63,357 bases of DNA from Campylobacter concisus UNSWCS (GTDB lineage Bacteria > Campylobacterota > Campylobacteria > Campylobacterales > Campylobacteraceae). The notes beneath the pieces are model-generated. The model made no database searches, was not told where the DNA came from, and worked only from the letters and a program-made list of their open reading frames with translations. The stretch lies in assembly GCF_000466685.1 (NCBI RefSeq), contig NZ_ANNG01000004.1, forward strand, positions 1 through 63,357, written 5' to 3'. The translations under genes were made by a program, and so were the position numbers. Of this stretch, positions 1 to 8,854 are shown one piece after another. Every line of letters begins with the position of its first letter. Positions within the stretch are counted from its first letter, which is position 1.

Positions 1-28
1 TTAAGATGGAGTTATAAGAGACTTTCAT
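1..28 (-). CDS. 5' end of a gene cut by the window edge
   Basis: A reverse-strand ATG at 26-28 is preceded by a strong ribosome-binding site (AAGGAGT on the reverse strand, about 34-40). It opens a frame reading MKVSYNSIL up to the edge. Nine residues are too few to identify the product. It lies downstream of the reverse-strand tRNA-Met with about 266 nt between. Confidence 0.5.
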
Positions 29-250
29 AGCTTACTCCTTGAAATTTAGCTTCAAAGAGTAAGCAAAAGTTGTGCCGAAAATTTAAGCGAGATAAATTTA
101 TGTTTGCTCGCTTTGAAATAAAATTTTACCTATGGGCAAAAATAAAAGCAAATTTATAGAAAGCATCTTGTAAAATAAATCAATCCTAAAAAAATGTACC
201 GCTTTTTATAAAAACTGTACCATACTTTTAGGAAATTTTAAAGAAAGGGA

Positions 251-269
251 AACTGCAAAAAGGGCAGTT
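251..269 (-). terminator. Hairpin downstream of tRNA-Met
   Basis: Six-base arms AACTGC/GCAGTT enclose a 7-nt loop. On the reverse strand the hairpin is followed by a pyrimidine-rich run ending in CTTT. It lies 26 nt past the CCA end of the tRNA gene, the expected place for a terminator. The stem is short, so this is tentative. Confidence 0.4.
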
Positions 270-294
270 AAAGTATCGATAAGTAGGACATCTA

Positions 295-371
295 TGGTGT
301 CACGGGGGAGACTTGAACTCCCGACCTCCGGCTTATGAGACCAGCGCTCTAACCAGCTGAGCTACCGTGAC
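295..371 (-). tRNA. tRNA-Met (anticodon CAT)
   Basis: The reverse strand folds as a full 77-nt cloverleaf with encoded CCA. The acceptor arms are GTCACGG and CCGTGAC (371-365 and 305-299), with discriminator A and CCA at 297-295. The D arm reads AGCTCAGCTGGTTAGAGC. The anticodon loop CTCATAA carries CAT. The T arm contains GTTCAAGTC. The fully paired 1-72 end argues for elongator rather than initiator tRNA-Met, but a lysidine-modified Ile tRNA (CAT) cannot be excluded by eye. Confidence 0.9.
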
Positions 372-486
372 AACTTAAAATAAGTTTTGGATTATACAAC
401 CTAAGAACTTATTTTTAGCTAAAATTTATCTCACTCAAATTTTATAGATAAAAAAGCAAATTTGACTGCAAAAGCAGCCAAATTTA

Positions 487-1545
487 TTAAGCTTTTTTAG
501 TGAAAAATCCAACGTAAATAGCGTATATGAAACCTATAGCCACGGCATACGGGGCAAAAGGTGTGATGCCAGCTCCTGAGCTTGCTAAGATAAAGTTATG
601 ACTTATCGCAGCTCCAGCTCCCATGCCTAAAACAAATACGGCTGAGCTTAAATTTCCAGCTCCCATTTGCACTAGATGTTTGCCAGGGCAGCCGTAGCTT
701 AGGCTAAAGCAAAGGCCAGCGAGCGTCATGCCAAGGAAACTCCAAAGCATATCATTGTGAGCGATAGGTTGTCCTTCAAAGCCAAATTTGTATTGATTTA
801 GCACTAAATTTGTGATGCTTGCGCAGACGATGATAGAGGCAACGCCATAAAACATCGAAAAGTCACGCTCGAAAATTTTACTGATAGCTCCCACTGAGCA
901 AAATTTACTTCTTTGCATAAATGCACCGATGATAATGGCACAAATAAGTGAGATAAATAAATTTGCATGCTGTGAGCCTGGACCTTTTTCTGAGCTAAAT
1001 AATGCGCCATTTTCGCCAAGTTTTAGACCAAAGATAAGTGCCAGTAAAAGTAAAATGGCAATAATTAGTGGCAAAAACGCGATAGCTTTTGCAGTGGTTT
1101 CATTTTCAGGCAAAACGTAGCCATTTTTCTTAAAAGCTCGTCCCACAAAGACGCCAGCAAACAAGCCAACAACGCCAGCTATGGCAGTCATATCTCCGCC
1201 TCCAAGACGTAAAAACGCTCTCCAAGGGCAGCCTAAAAATATGAGGCAGCCTATCATCGCAAACACGCCTAAGAAAAACCTAGAAAATGCCGCACTGCCA
1301 GATATTGGAGTGAAATTTCTACTCCAAAGCATGCTAGCTAGAAAGCCTCCGATGATAAGCCCTAAAATTTCAGGCCTTAGATACTGCACGACTTTGGCCT
1401 GGTGAAAGCCAAGCGCACCCATGCTATCTCGTAAAAAGCAAGCCGCACAAACGCCCATGTTTGCTGGGTTGCCAAAATGAACGAGCACCGGACCAAGTAT
1501 GCCAAGGCTCGCACCTGCGATGATGTAAAGTAGTGTTTTGTTCAT
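487..1545 (-). CDS. YedE/FdhT-type putative selenium/sulfur-compound transporter
   Basis: This is a polytopic inner-membrane protein of the YeeE/YedE family, about 352 residues with roughly nine or ten hydrophobic segments. It has the family's cysteine motifs: CAACFLRD near the N-terminus, LGCPWRAFLRLGGGD, KFCSVGAISK and YGCPGKHLVQMGAGN. Family members move thiosulfate or related sulfur species. In Campylobacter the relative FdhT is tied to selenium supply for formate dehydrogenase. I chose the ATG at 1545 because AGGAA lies just upstream and the protein begins MNKTLLYIIAGASLGI; a longer frame to 1617 would add an unlikely hydrophilic leader. It is divergent from moeA, which serves molybdenum cofactor synthesis. 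The TusA-like partner often found beside it is not visible. The substrate is inferred. Confidence 0.75.
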   Translation of the reverse strand: MNKTLLYIIAGASLGILGPVLVHFGNPANMGVCAACFLRDSMGALGFHQAKVVQYLRPEILGLIIGGFLASMLWSRNFTPISGSAAFSRFFLGVFAMIGCLIFLGCPWRAFLRLGGGDMTAIAGVVGLFAGVFVGRAFKKNGYVLPENETTAKAIAFLPLIIAILLLLALIFGLKLGENGALFSSEKGPGSQHANLFISLICAIIIGAFMQRSKFCSVGAISKIFERDFSMFYGVASIIVCASITNLVLNQYKFGFEGQPIAHNDMLWSFLGMTLAGLCFSLSYGCPGKHLVQMGAGNLSSAVFVLGMGAGAAISHNFILASSGAGITPFAPYAVAIGFIYAIYVGFFTKKA

Positions 1546-1678
1546 GTAAATTCCTGTGTAAGAGTAAAACCAGACTGGTTTCTTAAACGATATTTTAATA
1601 ATCATTAAATAAAACAAAGATTAATTTTTTGTAAAACAGAAGTGGCTAAAATATGCAAAAATTTCATAAAAAGGACAA

Positions 1679-2881
1679 ATGATGAAAGATTTTATGAGCT
1701 ATGCAGATAGCCTGAAAATTCTAAAAGATACGATAAATGCGTGGGAGAAGGTCGAAAAAGTAGCTATCACAGATGCGCTTGATAGAAATATCGCCTACGA
1801 TGTGAAAGCTACTGAGAACTACCCAGCAAAGCCAGTTTCGGCGATGGACGGCTACGCTTTTGCCTTTAAAGATGGCCTAAACGAGCTTGAGCTCATCACA
1901 GACCTTCCAGCAGGTAGTGACAAAGGGCTACATGTAGAGGGCAGCAAATGCGTCAAAACCTTCACCGGCTCGCTAATGAGCGAAGGTACCGACACTCTTG
2001 TGCCAGTCGAAAATGTCGAGGTAAGCGGCTCGAAAATAATCATCAAAAAGAGCGTGCCAAAGGGCTTTGCCGTGCGTGCAGTCGGCGAGAGCTACAAAAA
2101 AGGCGAAATTTTAATAAAAAAAGGCACACGTCTAACATACTCTGAGATCGCGCTTCTTGCGGAGCTTGGCGTCTTTCACGTAAGCGTCTTTATCCGCCCA
2201 AGGGTGGCGATACTAGCAACTGGCAGCGAGATAAAAGACCTTGGCGAACCGCTTGATAGTCCAGCGCAAATTCACAGCTCAAACCACGTAGGTATCGCTA
2301 TGCAGATACGTAAAATGGGCGCAGAGCCGATCATCTGCGAGATCGTAAGAGATAAGGCCGAGCTTGTCGAAAAAGCGATCATAAATGCGCTAAAATCAGC
2401 CGATATCTTGGTGACGACTGGTGGCATCAGCATGGGAGACTATGACTTTGTAAAGGGCGCTTTAAATGAAAATTTTAGCCTTATCATCGAGGGCGCTGCG
2501 ATAAAACCAGGCCGCCATATCAGAGTGGCAAAATCAGGTGACAAATATATCTTTGCGTTACCTGGATTTCCGTATTCGGCGATGGTTATGTGCGTGCTTT
2601 ACGTGAGGGTTTTGATAAACACTTGGTTTAGCCAAGAAGAGCCAAAGATCACGGCGATAATGGACGAAGACTACAAAAAACGCTCGCCATTTTTGGAATT
2701 TACAGCGGTAAATTTAGAAAACAGAGATGGCAAAATTTTCGTAAATTTAGACGGCAAAAAGCTAGGCAGCTCAGCGATCGTAAATAACCTAACAAACGAA
2801 GCGGCACTGCTTATCATCCCTAAAGAGACAGAATTTATCGCAAAAGGCGAAGTGGTAGAAGTTTTAAAGATGCCCTGCTAA
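1679..2881 (+). CDS. moeA: Molybdopterin molybdotransferase MoeA
   Basis: MoeA inserts molybdate into adenylylated molybdopterin in the cytoplasm, completing molybdenum cofactor. The 400-residue length is normal. Visible motifs are SAMDGYA (54-60), the MoCF-domain signature TTGGISMGDYD (246-256), KPGRH (276-280) and LPGFPYSA (294-301). The last is usually LPGNPVSA in the family, so this copy has substitutions in that loop. The C-terminal beta domain (about 330-400) is present. Two ATGs follow the RBS AAAGGAC in tandem (1679 and 1682) and either could be used. It likely serves formate dehydrogenase, nitrate reductase and other Mo/W enzymes, and is divergent from the YedE/FdhT gene. Confidence 0.92.
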   Translation: MMKDFMSYADSLKILKDTINAWEKVEKVAITDALDRNIAYDVKATENYPAKPVSAMDGYAFAFKDGLNELELITDLPAGSDKGLHVEGSKCVKTFTGSLMSEGTDTLVPVENVEVSGSKIIIKKSVPKGFAVRAVGESYKKGEILIKKGTRLTYSEIALLAELGVFHVSVFIRPRVAILATGSEIKDLGEPLDSPAQIHSSNHVGIAMQIRKMGAEPIICEIVRDKAELVEKAIINALKSADILVTTGGISMGDYDFVKGALNENFSLIIEGAAIKPGRHIRVAKSGDKYIFALPGFPYSAMVMCVLYVRVLINTWFSQEEPKITAIMDEDYKKRSPFLEFTAVNLENRDGKIFVNLDGKKLGSSAIVNNLTNEAALLIIPKETEFIAKGEVVEVLKMPC

Positions 2882-2895
2882 AGTGGGTGAAATTT

Positions 2896-2924
2896 AAATT
2901 TGCCAGAGGCGCTTTGGCAAATTT
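2896..2924 (+). terminator. Inverted repeat after moeA
   Basis: Ten-base arms AAATTTGCCA/TGGCAAATTT enclose a 9-nt loop, 15 nt past the moeA stop, in a convergent gap. The trailing run is A-rich rather than T-rich, so it may serve either strand. Confidence 0.5.
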
Positions 2925-2933
2925 AGAGTAAAA

Positions 2934-2953
2934 AGCAGGGAGAGCTCCCTGCT
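2934..2953 (-). terminator. Terminator of the TRAP binding-protein gene
   Basis: A perfect 20-nt palindrome (AGCAGGGAGA and its complement) lies 4 nt past the stop of the reverse-strand gene. On that strand it is followed by TTTTTACT. This is a good intrinsic terminator. Confidence 0.75.
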
Positions 2954-2957
2954 GTGG

Positions 2958-4019
2958 TTATTTCTCTTCGTTTGTTTTGATGTAAGCGTAGTCAGAAATT
3001 TTAGTCCATTCTCTTGCTTTTTTGAGGAAAGCTCTTTGAGACTCGACGATCTCTTTAAATAGTGGATCTTTTGCGCTCTCTTCATCAAGTAGCTCATTTG
3101 TAGCCTTTTTAAGAGCTGCGATGACCTCTGGAGGGAAAGATTTTACTTGGATGTCTGGGTATTCAGCCTTCATCTTGTCCCAGTACTCTACGTTTGCGTA
3201 AAATACCTTAGTATTCACATCTCTTGCCACCTCAGCAGCAGCCGCTTCAAAGATGGCTTTTAGGTCATCTGGAAGTTTTTCATACGCATTTTTGTTGAAG
3301 AAAAACTGAGTTTCGCCATCTGGCTCTTGCCAGCCTGTGTAGTAGTATTTTGCCACTTTGTGAAAGCCAAGCGCCATGTCATAAGCCGGGCTAACCCACT
3401 CGACCGCATCGATAGTGCCCATCTCAAGAGCCATGTAAAGCTCGCCAGTTGGGATAGTGTTGATATTTGCGCCAAGTTTAGCGTAAATTTCACCGCCAAA
3501 GCCTGGAATTCTGATCTTTAAGCCTTTGATATCATCAACTGACTTGATCTCTTTTTTAAACCAGCCGCCCATTTGCATGCCAGTGTTGCCAGCTCTAAAA
3601 ATTTTGATGTTATACGGATCAAAAACTTTTGCCTCTAGCTCTTTGCCACCGCCAAATTCATACCAAGCTGTTTGCTCGTCGGTATTCATCATAAATGGTG
3701 TCGCTGTAAAGAACATAGTCTTAGGGTCTTTGCCTTTGTAGTAGTAGCTAGCTGTGTAGCCGATGTCGTACTGACCGCTTTTTGCAAAGTCAAGCATCGC
3801 AAAAGGTGACTTGTGTTTTGACGGGTAGTCGATCCTGATCTCGATGCGGCCGTTACTCATCTTTTCGACCTTCTCTTTTAGCTCTTTTGGCACTTCACCA
3901 AGCACTGGCATAGTGCTCTCCCATGAGGTTGCAAGCTTGAGCTTATAGACTTTGTCATCTCCCATAGCAGCGCAAGCAAGAGCTGCTAGGCCAAGAGATG
4001 CTAATAAAAATTTATTCAT
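2958..4019 (-). CDS. TRAP transporter solute-binding protein (DctP/TakP-like)
   Basis: This is a 353-residue periplasmic binding protein. A typical Sec signal peptide (MNKFLLASLGLAALACAAMG) is followed by a mature protein starting DDKVYKLKLATSW. The TRAP (DctP/DUF2291-type) features are GLKIRIPGFGGEIYAKLGA, the conserved Arg used for carboxylate binding, and EMGTIDAVEWVSP. The AVEWVSPAYD and GWQEPDGE regions resemble the TakP/2-oxoacid subgroup, so the ligand may be a monocarboxylate or 2-oxoacid rather than a C4-dicarboxylate. No DctQ or DctM membrane subunit lies nearby; the gene is flanked by moeA and pyk. The partner permease must therefore be elsewhere. It is divergent from pyk, with a TATAAT box at 4045-4050. 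Confidence 0.85.
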   Translation of the reverse strand: MNKFLLASLGLAALACAAMGDDKVYKLKLATSWESTMPVLGEVPKELKEKVEKMSNGRIEIRIDYPSKHKSPFAMLDFAKSGQYDIGYTASYYYKGKDPKTMFFTATPFMMNTDEQTAWYEFGGGKELEAKVFDPYNIKIFRAGNTGMQMGGWFKKEIKSVDDIKGLKIRIPGFGGEIYAKLGANINTIPTGELYMALEMGTIDAVEWVSPAYDMALGFHKVAKYYYTGWQEPDGETQFFFNKNAYEKLPDDLKAIFEAAAAEVARDVNTKVFYANVEYWDKMKAEYPDIQVKSFPPEVIAALKKATNELLDEESAKDPLFKEIVESQRAFLKKAREWTKISDYAYIKTNEEK

Positions 4020-4044
4020 ACTCTCTCCTTTAAAAATTTTGCCT

Positions 4045-4050
4045 ATTATA
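4045..4050 (-). promoter_or_regulatory. -10 box of the TRAP binding-protein gene
   Basis: Reverse-strand TATAAT lies about 26 nt upstream of the ATG at 4019. The RBS AAAGGAGAG follows. Confidence 0.6.
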
Positions 4051-4077
4051 CAAAAAATTTACATTATTAAATTGTGT

Positions 4078-4083
4078 TATAAT
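4078..4083 (+). promoter_or_regulatory. Extended -10 promoter of pyk
   Basis: TGT-TATAAT lies 28 nt upstream of the pyk ATG. The TGn extension is present, and no clear -35 is seen, as is usual for Campylobacter sigma70 promoters. Confidence 0.65.
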
Positions 4084-4111
4084 CGCAAAAATTAAATTAC
4101 AGGGCATAAAA

Positions 4112-5563
4112 ATGATAAAAAAGACGAAAATTGTAGCGACTTTAGGGCCAGCAAGTGACAACAAAGAGACGATGGAAGCGATGGTTAAAGCAGGTGTTAA
4201 TGTTTTTCGTTTAAATTTTAGCCACGGAACACACGAATACCACAAATCAAACATCGACAAGATCAGAAACATCGAAAAAAGACTAAACAAACGCATAGGC
4301 ATCTTGCAAGATATCTGCGGTCCAAAGATCAGAGTTGGCAAGCTTAGCGAGCCATTTTACTTAAAAGCTGGCGATGAGCTTAGCATATACGCAGAGGATA
4401 TAGTGGGCGAAAAGATCGAAAAGGGCGTTTATAGAGTGAGCCTAAATCAGCCTCAAATTTTACCTATGCTAAAGGCTGGCGAGTACGTCTATTTCTATGA
4501 TGGCTCGATCAGAGCAAGAGTTGTAGGCGAGGGCAAAGATGTGGTAAAAACCATCATCGAAAATGACGGAATTTTAAACTCAAACAAAGGAGTAAATTTC
4601 CCAAATACTACCCTTGGTATCGAGATCATCACGCCAAAAGATAAAGAGGATATGGAATTTGGCGCAAAACACGGCGTAAATTTCGTCGCCATTAGCTTCG
4701 TACAAGACGCAAATGACGTGATAAAAGCAAGAAATATCTTAAAAGAATTTGGCTCCAAAGCGGCTATCTTATCTAAGATAGAGAAATTTGACGCGGTCGA
4801 AAATATAGACGACATCATCGCTAAAAGCGACGGTATCATGGTAGCTCGTGGTGATCTTGGCATAGAAGTGCCATTTTACAAGGTCCCAACCATACAAAAG
4901 CTCATCATCAAAAAGGCAAATGCAGCCAGCAAGCCAGTCATCACAGCAACTCAGATGATGCTAAGCATGGCTGAGCATGAAACTGCCACAAGAGCGGAGA
5001 TCAGCGACGTGGCAAACGCCGTGCTAGACGGCACTGACGCAGTTATGCTAAGCGAAGAGAGTGCGATAGGCAAAAACCCAGTCGCAGTCGTAGAGGCGAT
5101 GAGCAAAACGATCATACAAACGCAAAGCATCTATCCATACAATAAATTTGACGAATTTGACTTTTTAGACGAGACAGATATGGTCGCAAATAGCGCAGCT
5201 TCGCTAGCCGTTCGCATCAAGGCAAATGCGATACTCTCTATCACAGGCTCTGGCAAATCAGCCATAAAACTAGCTAGAAATCGCACAAACATCGACATCA
5301 TCGCCATCGCGCACGACGAGCAGACAGCTCACATGCTGACCCTTGCTTGGGGCGTGACGCCAGCGCTCGTGCTTGAAAAGACAAAGCTAAATGTCCTTCT
5401 TGCAAATGTCATCAAAAAGGCTTATGATGCTGGATATGTCGAGCATGATAAGACCTATCTCGTCACGGCTGGCCACCCAACAGGCGTAGAGGGCAGCACA
5501 AACCTCATACGTATCATCAGACGCGACCAGCTTGATTATTACCTAGACCTTGCAACTGAGTAA
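4112..5563 (+). CDS. pyk: Pyruvate kinase
   Basis: Converts phosphoenolpyruvate and ADP to pyruvate and ATP. The 483-residue length and domain order are those of the tetrameric bacterial enzyme: barrel part 1, B domain (about 70-170), barrel part 2, C-terminal allosteric domain. Seen are NFSHGTHEYH near residue 35, the active-site Lys segment ILSKIEKFDAVENID, MVARGDLGIEVP near 244-255, and KPVITATQMMLSM. Campylobacters lack phosphofructokinase or use glycolysis poorly, so the enzyme mainly feeds pyruvate from PEP. The RBS before the ATG is weak (ACAGGG). A hairpin terminator follows at 5576-5599, then a degenerate intergenic repeat. Confidence 0.95.
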   Translation: MIKKTKIVATLGPASDNKETMEAMVKAGVNVFRLNFSHGTHEYHKSNIDKIRNIEKRLNKRIGILQDICGPKIRVGKLSEPFYLKAGDELSIYAEDIVGEKIEKGVYRVSLNQPQILPMLKAGEYVYFYDGSIRARVVGEGKDVVKTIIENDGILNSNKGVNFPNTTLGIEIITPKDKEDMEFGAKHGVNFVAISFVQDANDVIKARNILKEFGSKAAILSKIEKFDAVENIDDIIAKSDGIMVARGDLGIEVPFYKVPTIQKLIIKKANAASKPVITATQMMLSMAEHETATRAEISDVANAVLDGTDAVMLSEESAIGKNPVAVVEAMSKTIIQTQSIYPYNKFDEFDFLDETDMVANSAASLAVRIKANAILSITGSGKSAIKLARNRTNIDIIAIAHDEQTAHMLTLAWGVTPALVLEKTKLNVLLANVIKKAYDAGYVEHDKTYLVTAGHPTGVEGSTNLIRIIRRDQLDYYLDLATE

Positions 5564-5575
5564 ATTTATGGATTT

Positions 5576-5599
5576 TAGTGCCTGATATTTTGGGCACTA
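5576..5599 (+). terminator. Terminator of pyk
   Basis: Arms TAGTGCC/GGCACTA with a 10-nt loop lie 12 nt past the pyk stop. GAATTTCTTTT follows. Confidence 0.65.
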
Positions 5600-5627
5600 G
5601 AATTTCTTTTAAATTTATGCGCTTTTA

Positions 5628-5830
5628 TGCACTCGCCTTGAAAATCTACCGAATTTAAATTTTTCATTTTGCCACTAAATTTAGAGCCGTGATATGCCAA
5701 ATCTAAATTTGAAATTTAAACTATGTGCTTTAAAATAAAACTACTATTTTTTTGCAAATTTTAAAATTCCACTCGCTCGCAAGAATTGACTACTAAAATT
5801 TGGGTTCGCTTATCGCTTAGCTCAAATTTT
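5628..5830. repeat. Diverged copy of the intergenic composite repeat
   Basis: Two parts match the large repeat region at 17.3-18.2 kb. The segment at 5628-5722 contains ACTCGCCTT and CACTAAATTTAGAGCCGTGA, followed by TATG, as in the type 1 element. The segment at 5753-5830 matches the type 2 element: GCAAATTTTAAAATTCCA, CTCGCAAGAATTGACTACT, then an inverted pair CTAAAATTTG/CAAATTTT. The middle structured segment of the large copies is absent. The copy fills the gap between the convergent pyk and chemoreceptor genes. No gene is visible inside it. Confidence 0.75.
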
Positions 5831-5835
5831 GAATT

Positions 5836-7428
5836 TTAAACTTTAAATTTACTTAGATCCTTCTCAAGTGTCATTGAAGCATTTTTTAAATTTTCAACGA
5901 CTTGCATAAGACTATTTGAAATTTCTTCATTTCTATCAGAAAGTGTCACAAGGCTATCCATTTCGTCTAATAGTTTTTCTAGACTTTCACCTATCTCGAT
6001 AGCTTTATGCTCAACATCGTTTGACATTTCTATAGATTTTAGTGTCCGCTCTTTAGTGCTTTCGGCTTTACTCATTAGGTTGTTTGCATCAGTGCTTAAC
6101 GTTACGATACTAGCCGCATTAGCATTTAAATCTTTACTAAGTTCGTTTATACTTTCCACTATTTTTTTAGTGATAGAGCCTATCTCATCAAGAGAATTTT
6201 CTGACTTCTCTGCTAGAATGCGTATCTCTTCTGCTACCACGGCAAAGCCACGCCCATTCTCTCCTGCTCGTGCAGCCTCTATGCCTGCATTTAAAGCAAG
6301 GAGATTTGTTTGGTCTGATACATCTTGTATCATCTCCAAAACTTTACGTATCTCTTCTGTTTGAGTTACTACTGATTTTATACCATAAACCATCTCTTGT
6401 TCTTTTGAACTTGCGGTATTTACTTTTGAAACCACGTCTTTTAGATTTGTTATCATCTCTTCAAGCTCAATATAAGATTCTTTATTTGATGACGATGCTT
6501 GTATTGAGATATTCTTTGATATTTCTAGAGTTTTACCAACACTTTTTGTCAATTCATTTGAGGTTTTAGCCTGTTTTTTATCTTCTTTTGAAGATTCAAA
6601 TAGATTTTTAGCACTTTGTCCTAGGTCTTTAGTCTGCATTTCTACATTATGTGCTATGTCCTTGACTGTTTTTATAGTATCTTGGGTCTTTTCGATAAAT
6701 TTATTTACATCGTGGCATACTTGTCCGATTTCGTCATTACTTTTTACTTGTATTCTAGCGGTTAGATCACCTTCGCCCTGTGATAGATCCTTTGTCTTTT
6801 TGGACAGTTCAGAAATAGGCTTACCTACTATGCTTCTAAGCATTAAGAGCACAACTACGGTGGTGATTAGCAAAGCAAGGACAAATGTGGCTATAAATAT
6901 ATTTCTTTTTTCACTAAGATCTTCATCTATCCATTGGTAAGAATACGTTAAATCCATTACTCCCAATACATCACCTTCTTTAGCATTTGCATGGCAAGTA
7001 ATGCATTCGTTTTTGGCTTTAAATTGTCTAATTAGTCGTAAAAAATGTCCATTATCATTTTCGATATTTAAATTTAAATCTTTTGGGTTATTGAATTGAT
7101 CAGCTATAATTTGATCTTTTATATTTAATTGTTCTAAGCCAAATATCTCACTAACACTATTAGCGCGGTAGATGTCTATTGTATTTACACCATTTATCTT
7201 AGCTGCTTCTTGTATGGATTTATTTATCATCGCAGAATCACCAGAGTTCATCGTAGCTTGGATAGTTTGAGCTATTGATAGGCTTAACATATTTAAATTT
7301 TCTTCACTTAAATTTAAAGTAGTATCTTTAAACTCTTTGCTTATGATGGACTGTATTATGGCAAAGCTGACAAATAAGACTAAAATCATACTTATAGCTA
7401 TTTTTTTGCTGACCGTATTTTTCTTCAT
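5836..7428 (-). CDS. Methyl-accepting chemotaxis protein with haem-c (CxxCH) sensor domain
   Basis: A 530-residue chemoreceptor. There is a membrane helix at about 12-30, a periplasmic sensor to about 176, a second helix at about 177-198, HAMP at about 199-251, then a cytoplasmic coiled coil. The hairpin tip contains [19 protein letters not shown] and [10 protein letters not shown]. The sensor carries CITCH at 142-146, followed by [16 protein letters not shown]. That pattern matches DUF3365/Tll0287-like and related single-haem sensor modules, so a covalently bound c-type haem is expected. Such receptors are thought to sense redox state, O2 or NO. This is inference from the motif. The gene is monocistronic and convergent with pyk. 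There is a TATAAT box at 7480-7485 and RBS AGGAGG. No sigma28 box was recognised. Confidence 0.88.
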   Translation of the reverse strand: MKKNTVSKKIAISMILVLFVSFAIIQSIISKEFKDTTLNLSEENLNMLSLSIAQTIQATMNSGDSAMINKSIQEAAKINGVNTIDIYRANSVSEIFGLEQLNIKDQIIADQFNNPKDLNLNIENDNGHFLRLIRQFKAKNECITCHANAKEGDVLGVMDLTYSYQWIDEDLSEKRNIFIATFVLALLITTVVVLLMLRSIVGKPISELSKKTKDLSQGEGDLTARIQVKSNDEIGQVCHDVNKFIEKTQDTIKTVKDIAHNVEMQTKDLGQSAKNLFESSKEDKKQAKTSNELTKSVGKTLEISKNISIQASSSNKESYIELEEMITNLKDVVSKVNTASSKEQEMVYGIKSVVTQTEEIRKVLEMIQDVSDQTNLLALNAGIEAARAGENGRGFAVVAEEIRILAEKSENSLDEIGSITKKIVESINELSKDLNANAASIVTLSTDANNLMSKAESTKERTLKSIEMSNDVEHKAIEIGESLEKLLDEMDSLVTLSDRNEEISNSLMQVVENLKNASMTLEKDLSKFKV

Positions 7429-7479
7429 AATTCCTCCTATTACATTATGATTAAGACTATTAAATAATTGAAAAATGTG

Positions 7480-7485
7480 ATTATA
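7480..7485 (-). promoter_or_regulatory. -10 box of the chemoreceptor gene
   Basis: Reverse-strand TATAATCAC lies about 52 nt upstream of the start codon. The surroundings are very AT-rich. Confidence 0.5.
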
Positions 7486-7588
7486 ACTTATTAAATTAAG
7501 TTATATAATTATTAATGCTTTATATACAAAATTATTTGTTATTTATGTTTAAATTTGTGACGCCAAATTTAACGTCACAAATCTAAAT

Positions 7589-8731
7589 TTATTTTTTCTT
7601 TTTGCCTTTTGGCTCGTAGCCTTTAAACCAGCTTTTTATCTTATCAAAGACGCTCTCATCGGTGCTTGACTTGCCTGAAACTATGCCAAAGCTAGCTTGA
7701 AGTTTGTTTAAAAGCTCTTTTTGCTCGTCGCTTAGCTTATCAGGCGTTTGGATAGAAATTTGAGCTACAAGTCTGCCTTTTTTGCGTGAATTTACGCCCT
7801 TGATGCCCTCATTTTCAAAGATAAATTGCTGTTTATCTTTCGCGCCAACTGGCAGTTTTAGCTCAGCTTCACCGCGAAGTGTTGGGATTTTTATGCTCTC
7901 GCCAAGAACAGCTTGGGTGAAAAAGACTGGAATTTCTATATAAACGTCGTCATTGTGGCGGATGAAATGCTTGTCCTCTTTTACATTTATGCTCACGTAA
8001 AGATCGCCTTGAACGCCGTTTGCACCGATGTTGCCTTTGCCAGCGACCCTCATCCTCATGCCACTATCAACGCCCTCTGGGATCGTGATCTTGACGCTTT
8101 GTTGCTGGATTTTATAGGCTTTTGCGTTGCAATCAGGACATGGCTCGCTTATCACTTCGCCAGATCCGTGGCAGTATGGGCACTCTTGAACGATATTCAT
8201 AAAGCCATTGCCACGTGTGATCCTGCCGCTTCCGCCACAGTGCTGGCAAGTTTTGTTTTTGCCATCTTTGCTGCCTGTTGCGTTGCATGTTGGGCAAGGC
8301 ACTTTTTGATCAAATTTGATCTCTTTTTCGCAGCCAAAAACAGCTTCATTAAACTCTAAATTTATAGGAATTTCAAGGTCGGCTGAGTATTTTTCGCTTC
8401 GTCTTTTTCTCTGTCTAGAGCCACCGCCAAAACCGCCTCCAAAAAACGAGTCAAAAATGTCTGAAAGGTCAAAATCAGCGCTAAAGCCACCGCCACTGCC
8501 AAATCTACCCTCAAGCCCTTCTTTGCCGTATCTGTCGTATATTGAGCGCTTTTGCTCATCGCTTAAGACCTGATAGGCTTCGTTTATCTGTTTAAATTTC
8601 TGCTCAGCCTCTTTGTCGCCAGCATTTCTGTCTGGGTGGTACTTTAAAGCGAGCTTTCTAAAGGCTTTTTTTATCTCGTCGCCACTTGCATTTCTTGAAA
8701 TTTCAAGGATCTCGTAATAATCAAACTCCAC
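7589..8731 (-). CDS. dnaJ: Chaperone protein DnaJ
   Basis: A class I (type A) DnaJ, the J-protein partner of DnaK. The J domain spans about 1-70 with the HPD motif in [11 protein letters not shown] Gly/Phe-rich stretch ([25 protein letters not shown]) follows. Four zinc-finger repeats come next: [24 protein letters not shown] and CPDCNAKA, the last lacking the usual GxG. The C-terminal substrate-binding domains complete it. The 380-residue length is usual. The start is GTG at 8731 (protein MEFDYYEIL); the ATG one base upstream is out of frame. It is divergent from racR, as in C. jejuni. Confidence 0.96.
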   Translation of the reverse strand: MEFDYYEILEISRNASGDEIKKAFRKLALKYHPDRNAGDKEAEQKFKQINEAYQVLSDEQKRSIYDRYGKEGLEGRFGSGGGFSADFDLSDIFDSFFGGGFGGGSRQRKRRSEKYSADLEIPINLEFNEAVFGCEKEIKFDQKVPCPTCNATGSKDGKNKTCQHCGGSGRITRGNGFMNIVQECPYCHGSGEVISEPCPDCNAKAYKIQQQSVKITIPEGVDSGMRMRVAGKGNIGANGVQGDLYVSINVKEDKHFIRHNDDVYIEIPVFFTQAVLGESIKIPTLRGEAELKLPVGAKDKQQFIFENEGIKGVNSRKKGRLVAQISIQTPDKLSDEQKELLNKLQASFGIVSGKSSTDESVFDKIKSWFKGYEPKGKKKK

Positions 8732-8817
8732 ATTTTTCCTTGTTTATTAAGCTTATTTTAAATGTGAGATTTTATCCAAAAAAGTTTAAATTTAAAAAAA
8801 AATTTACATTTTTGCCG

Positions 8818-8823
8818 TATAAT
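8818..8823 (+). promoter_or_regulatory. -10 box of racRS-recR
   Basis: TATAATCTC lies 32 nt upstream of the racR ATG. The RBS AAAAGGATG precedes the start. Confidence 0.6.
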
Positions 8824-8854
8824 CTCTACTATTTTTCAATGAAAAGGATGATTT

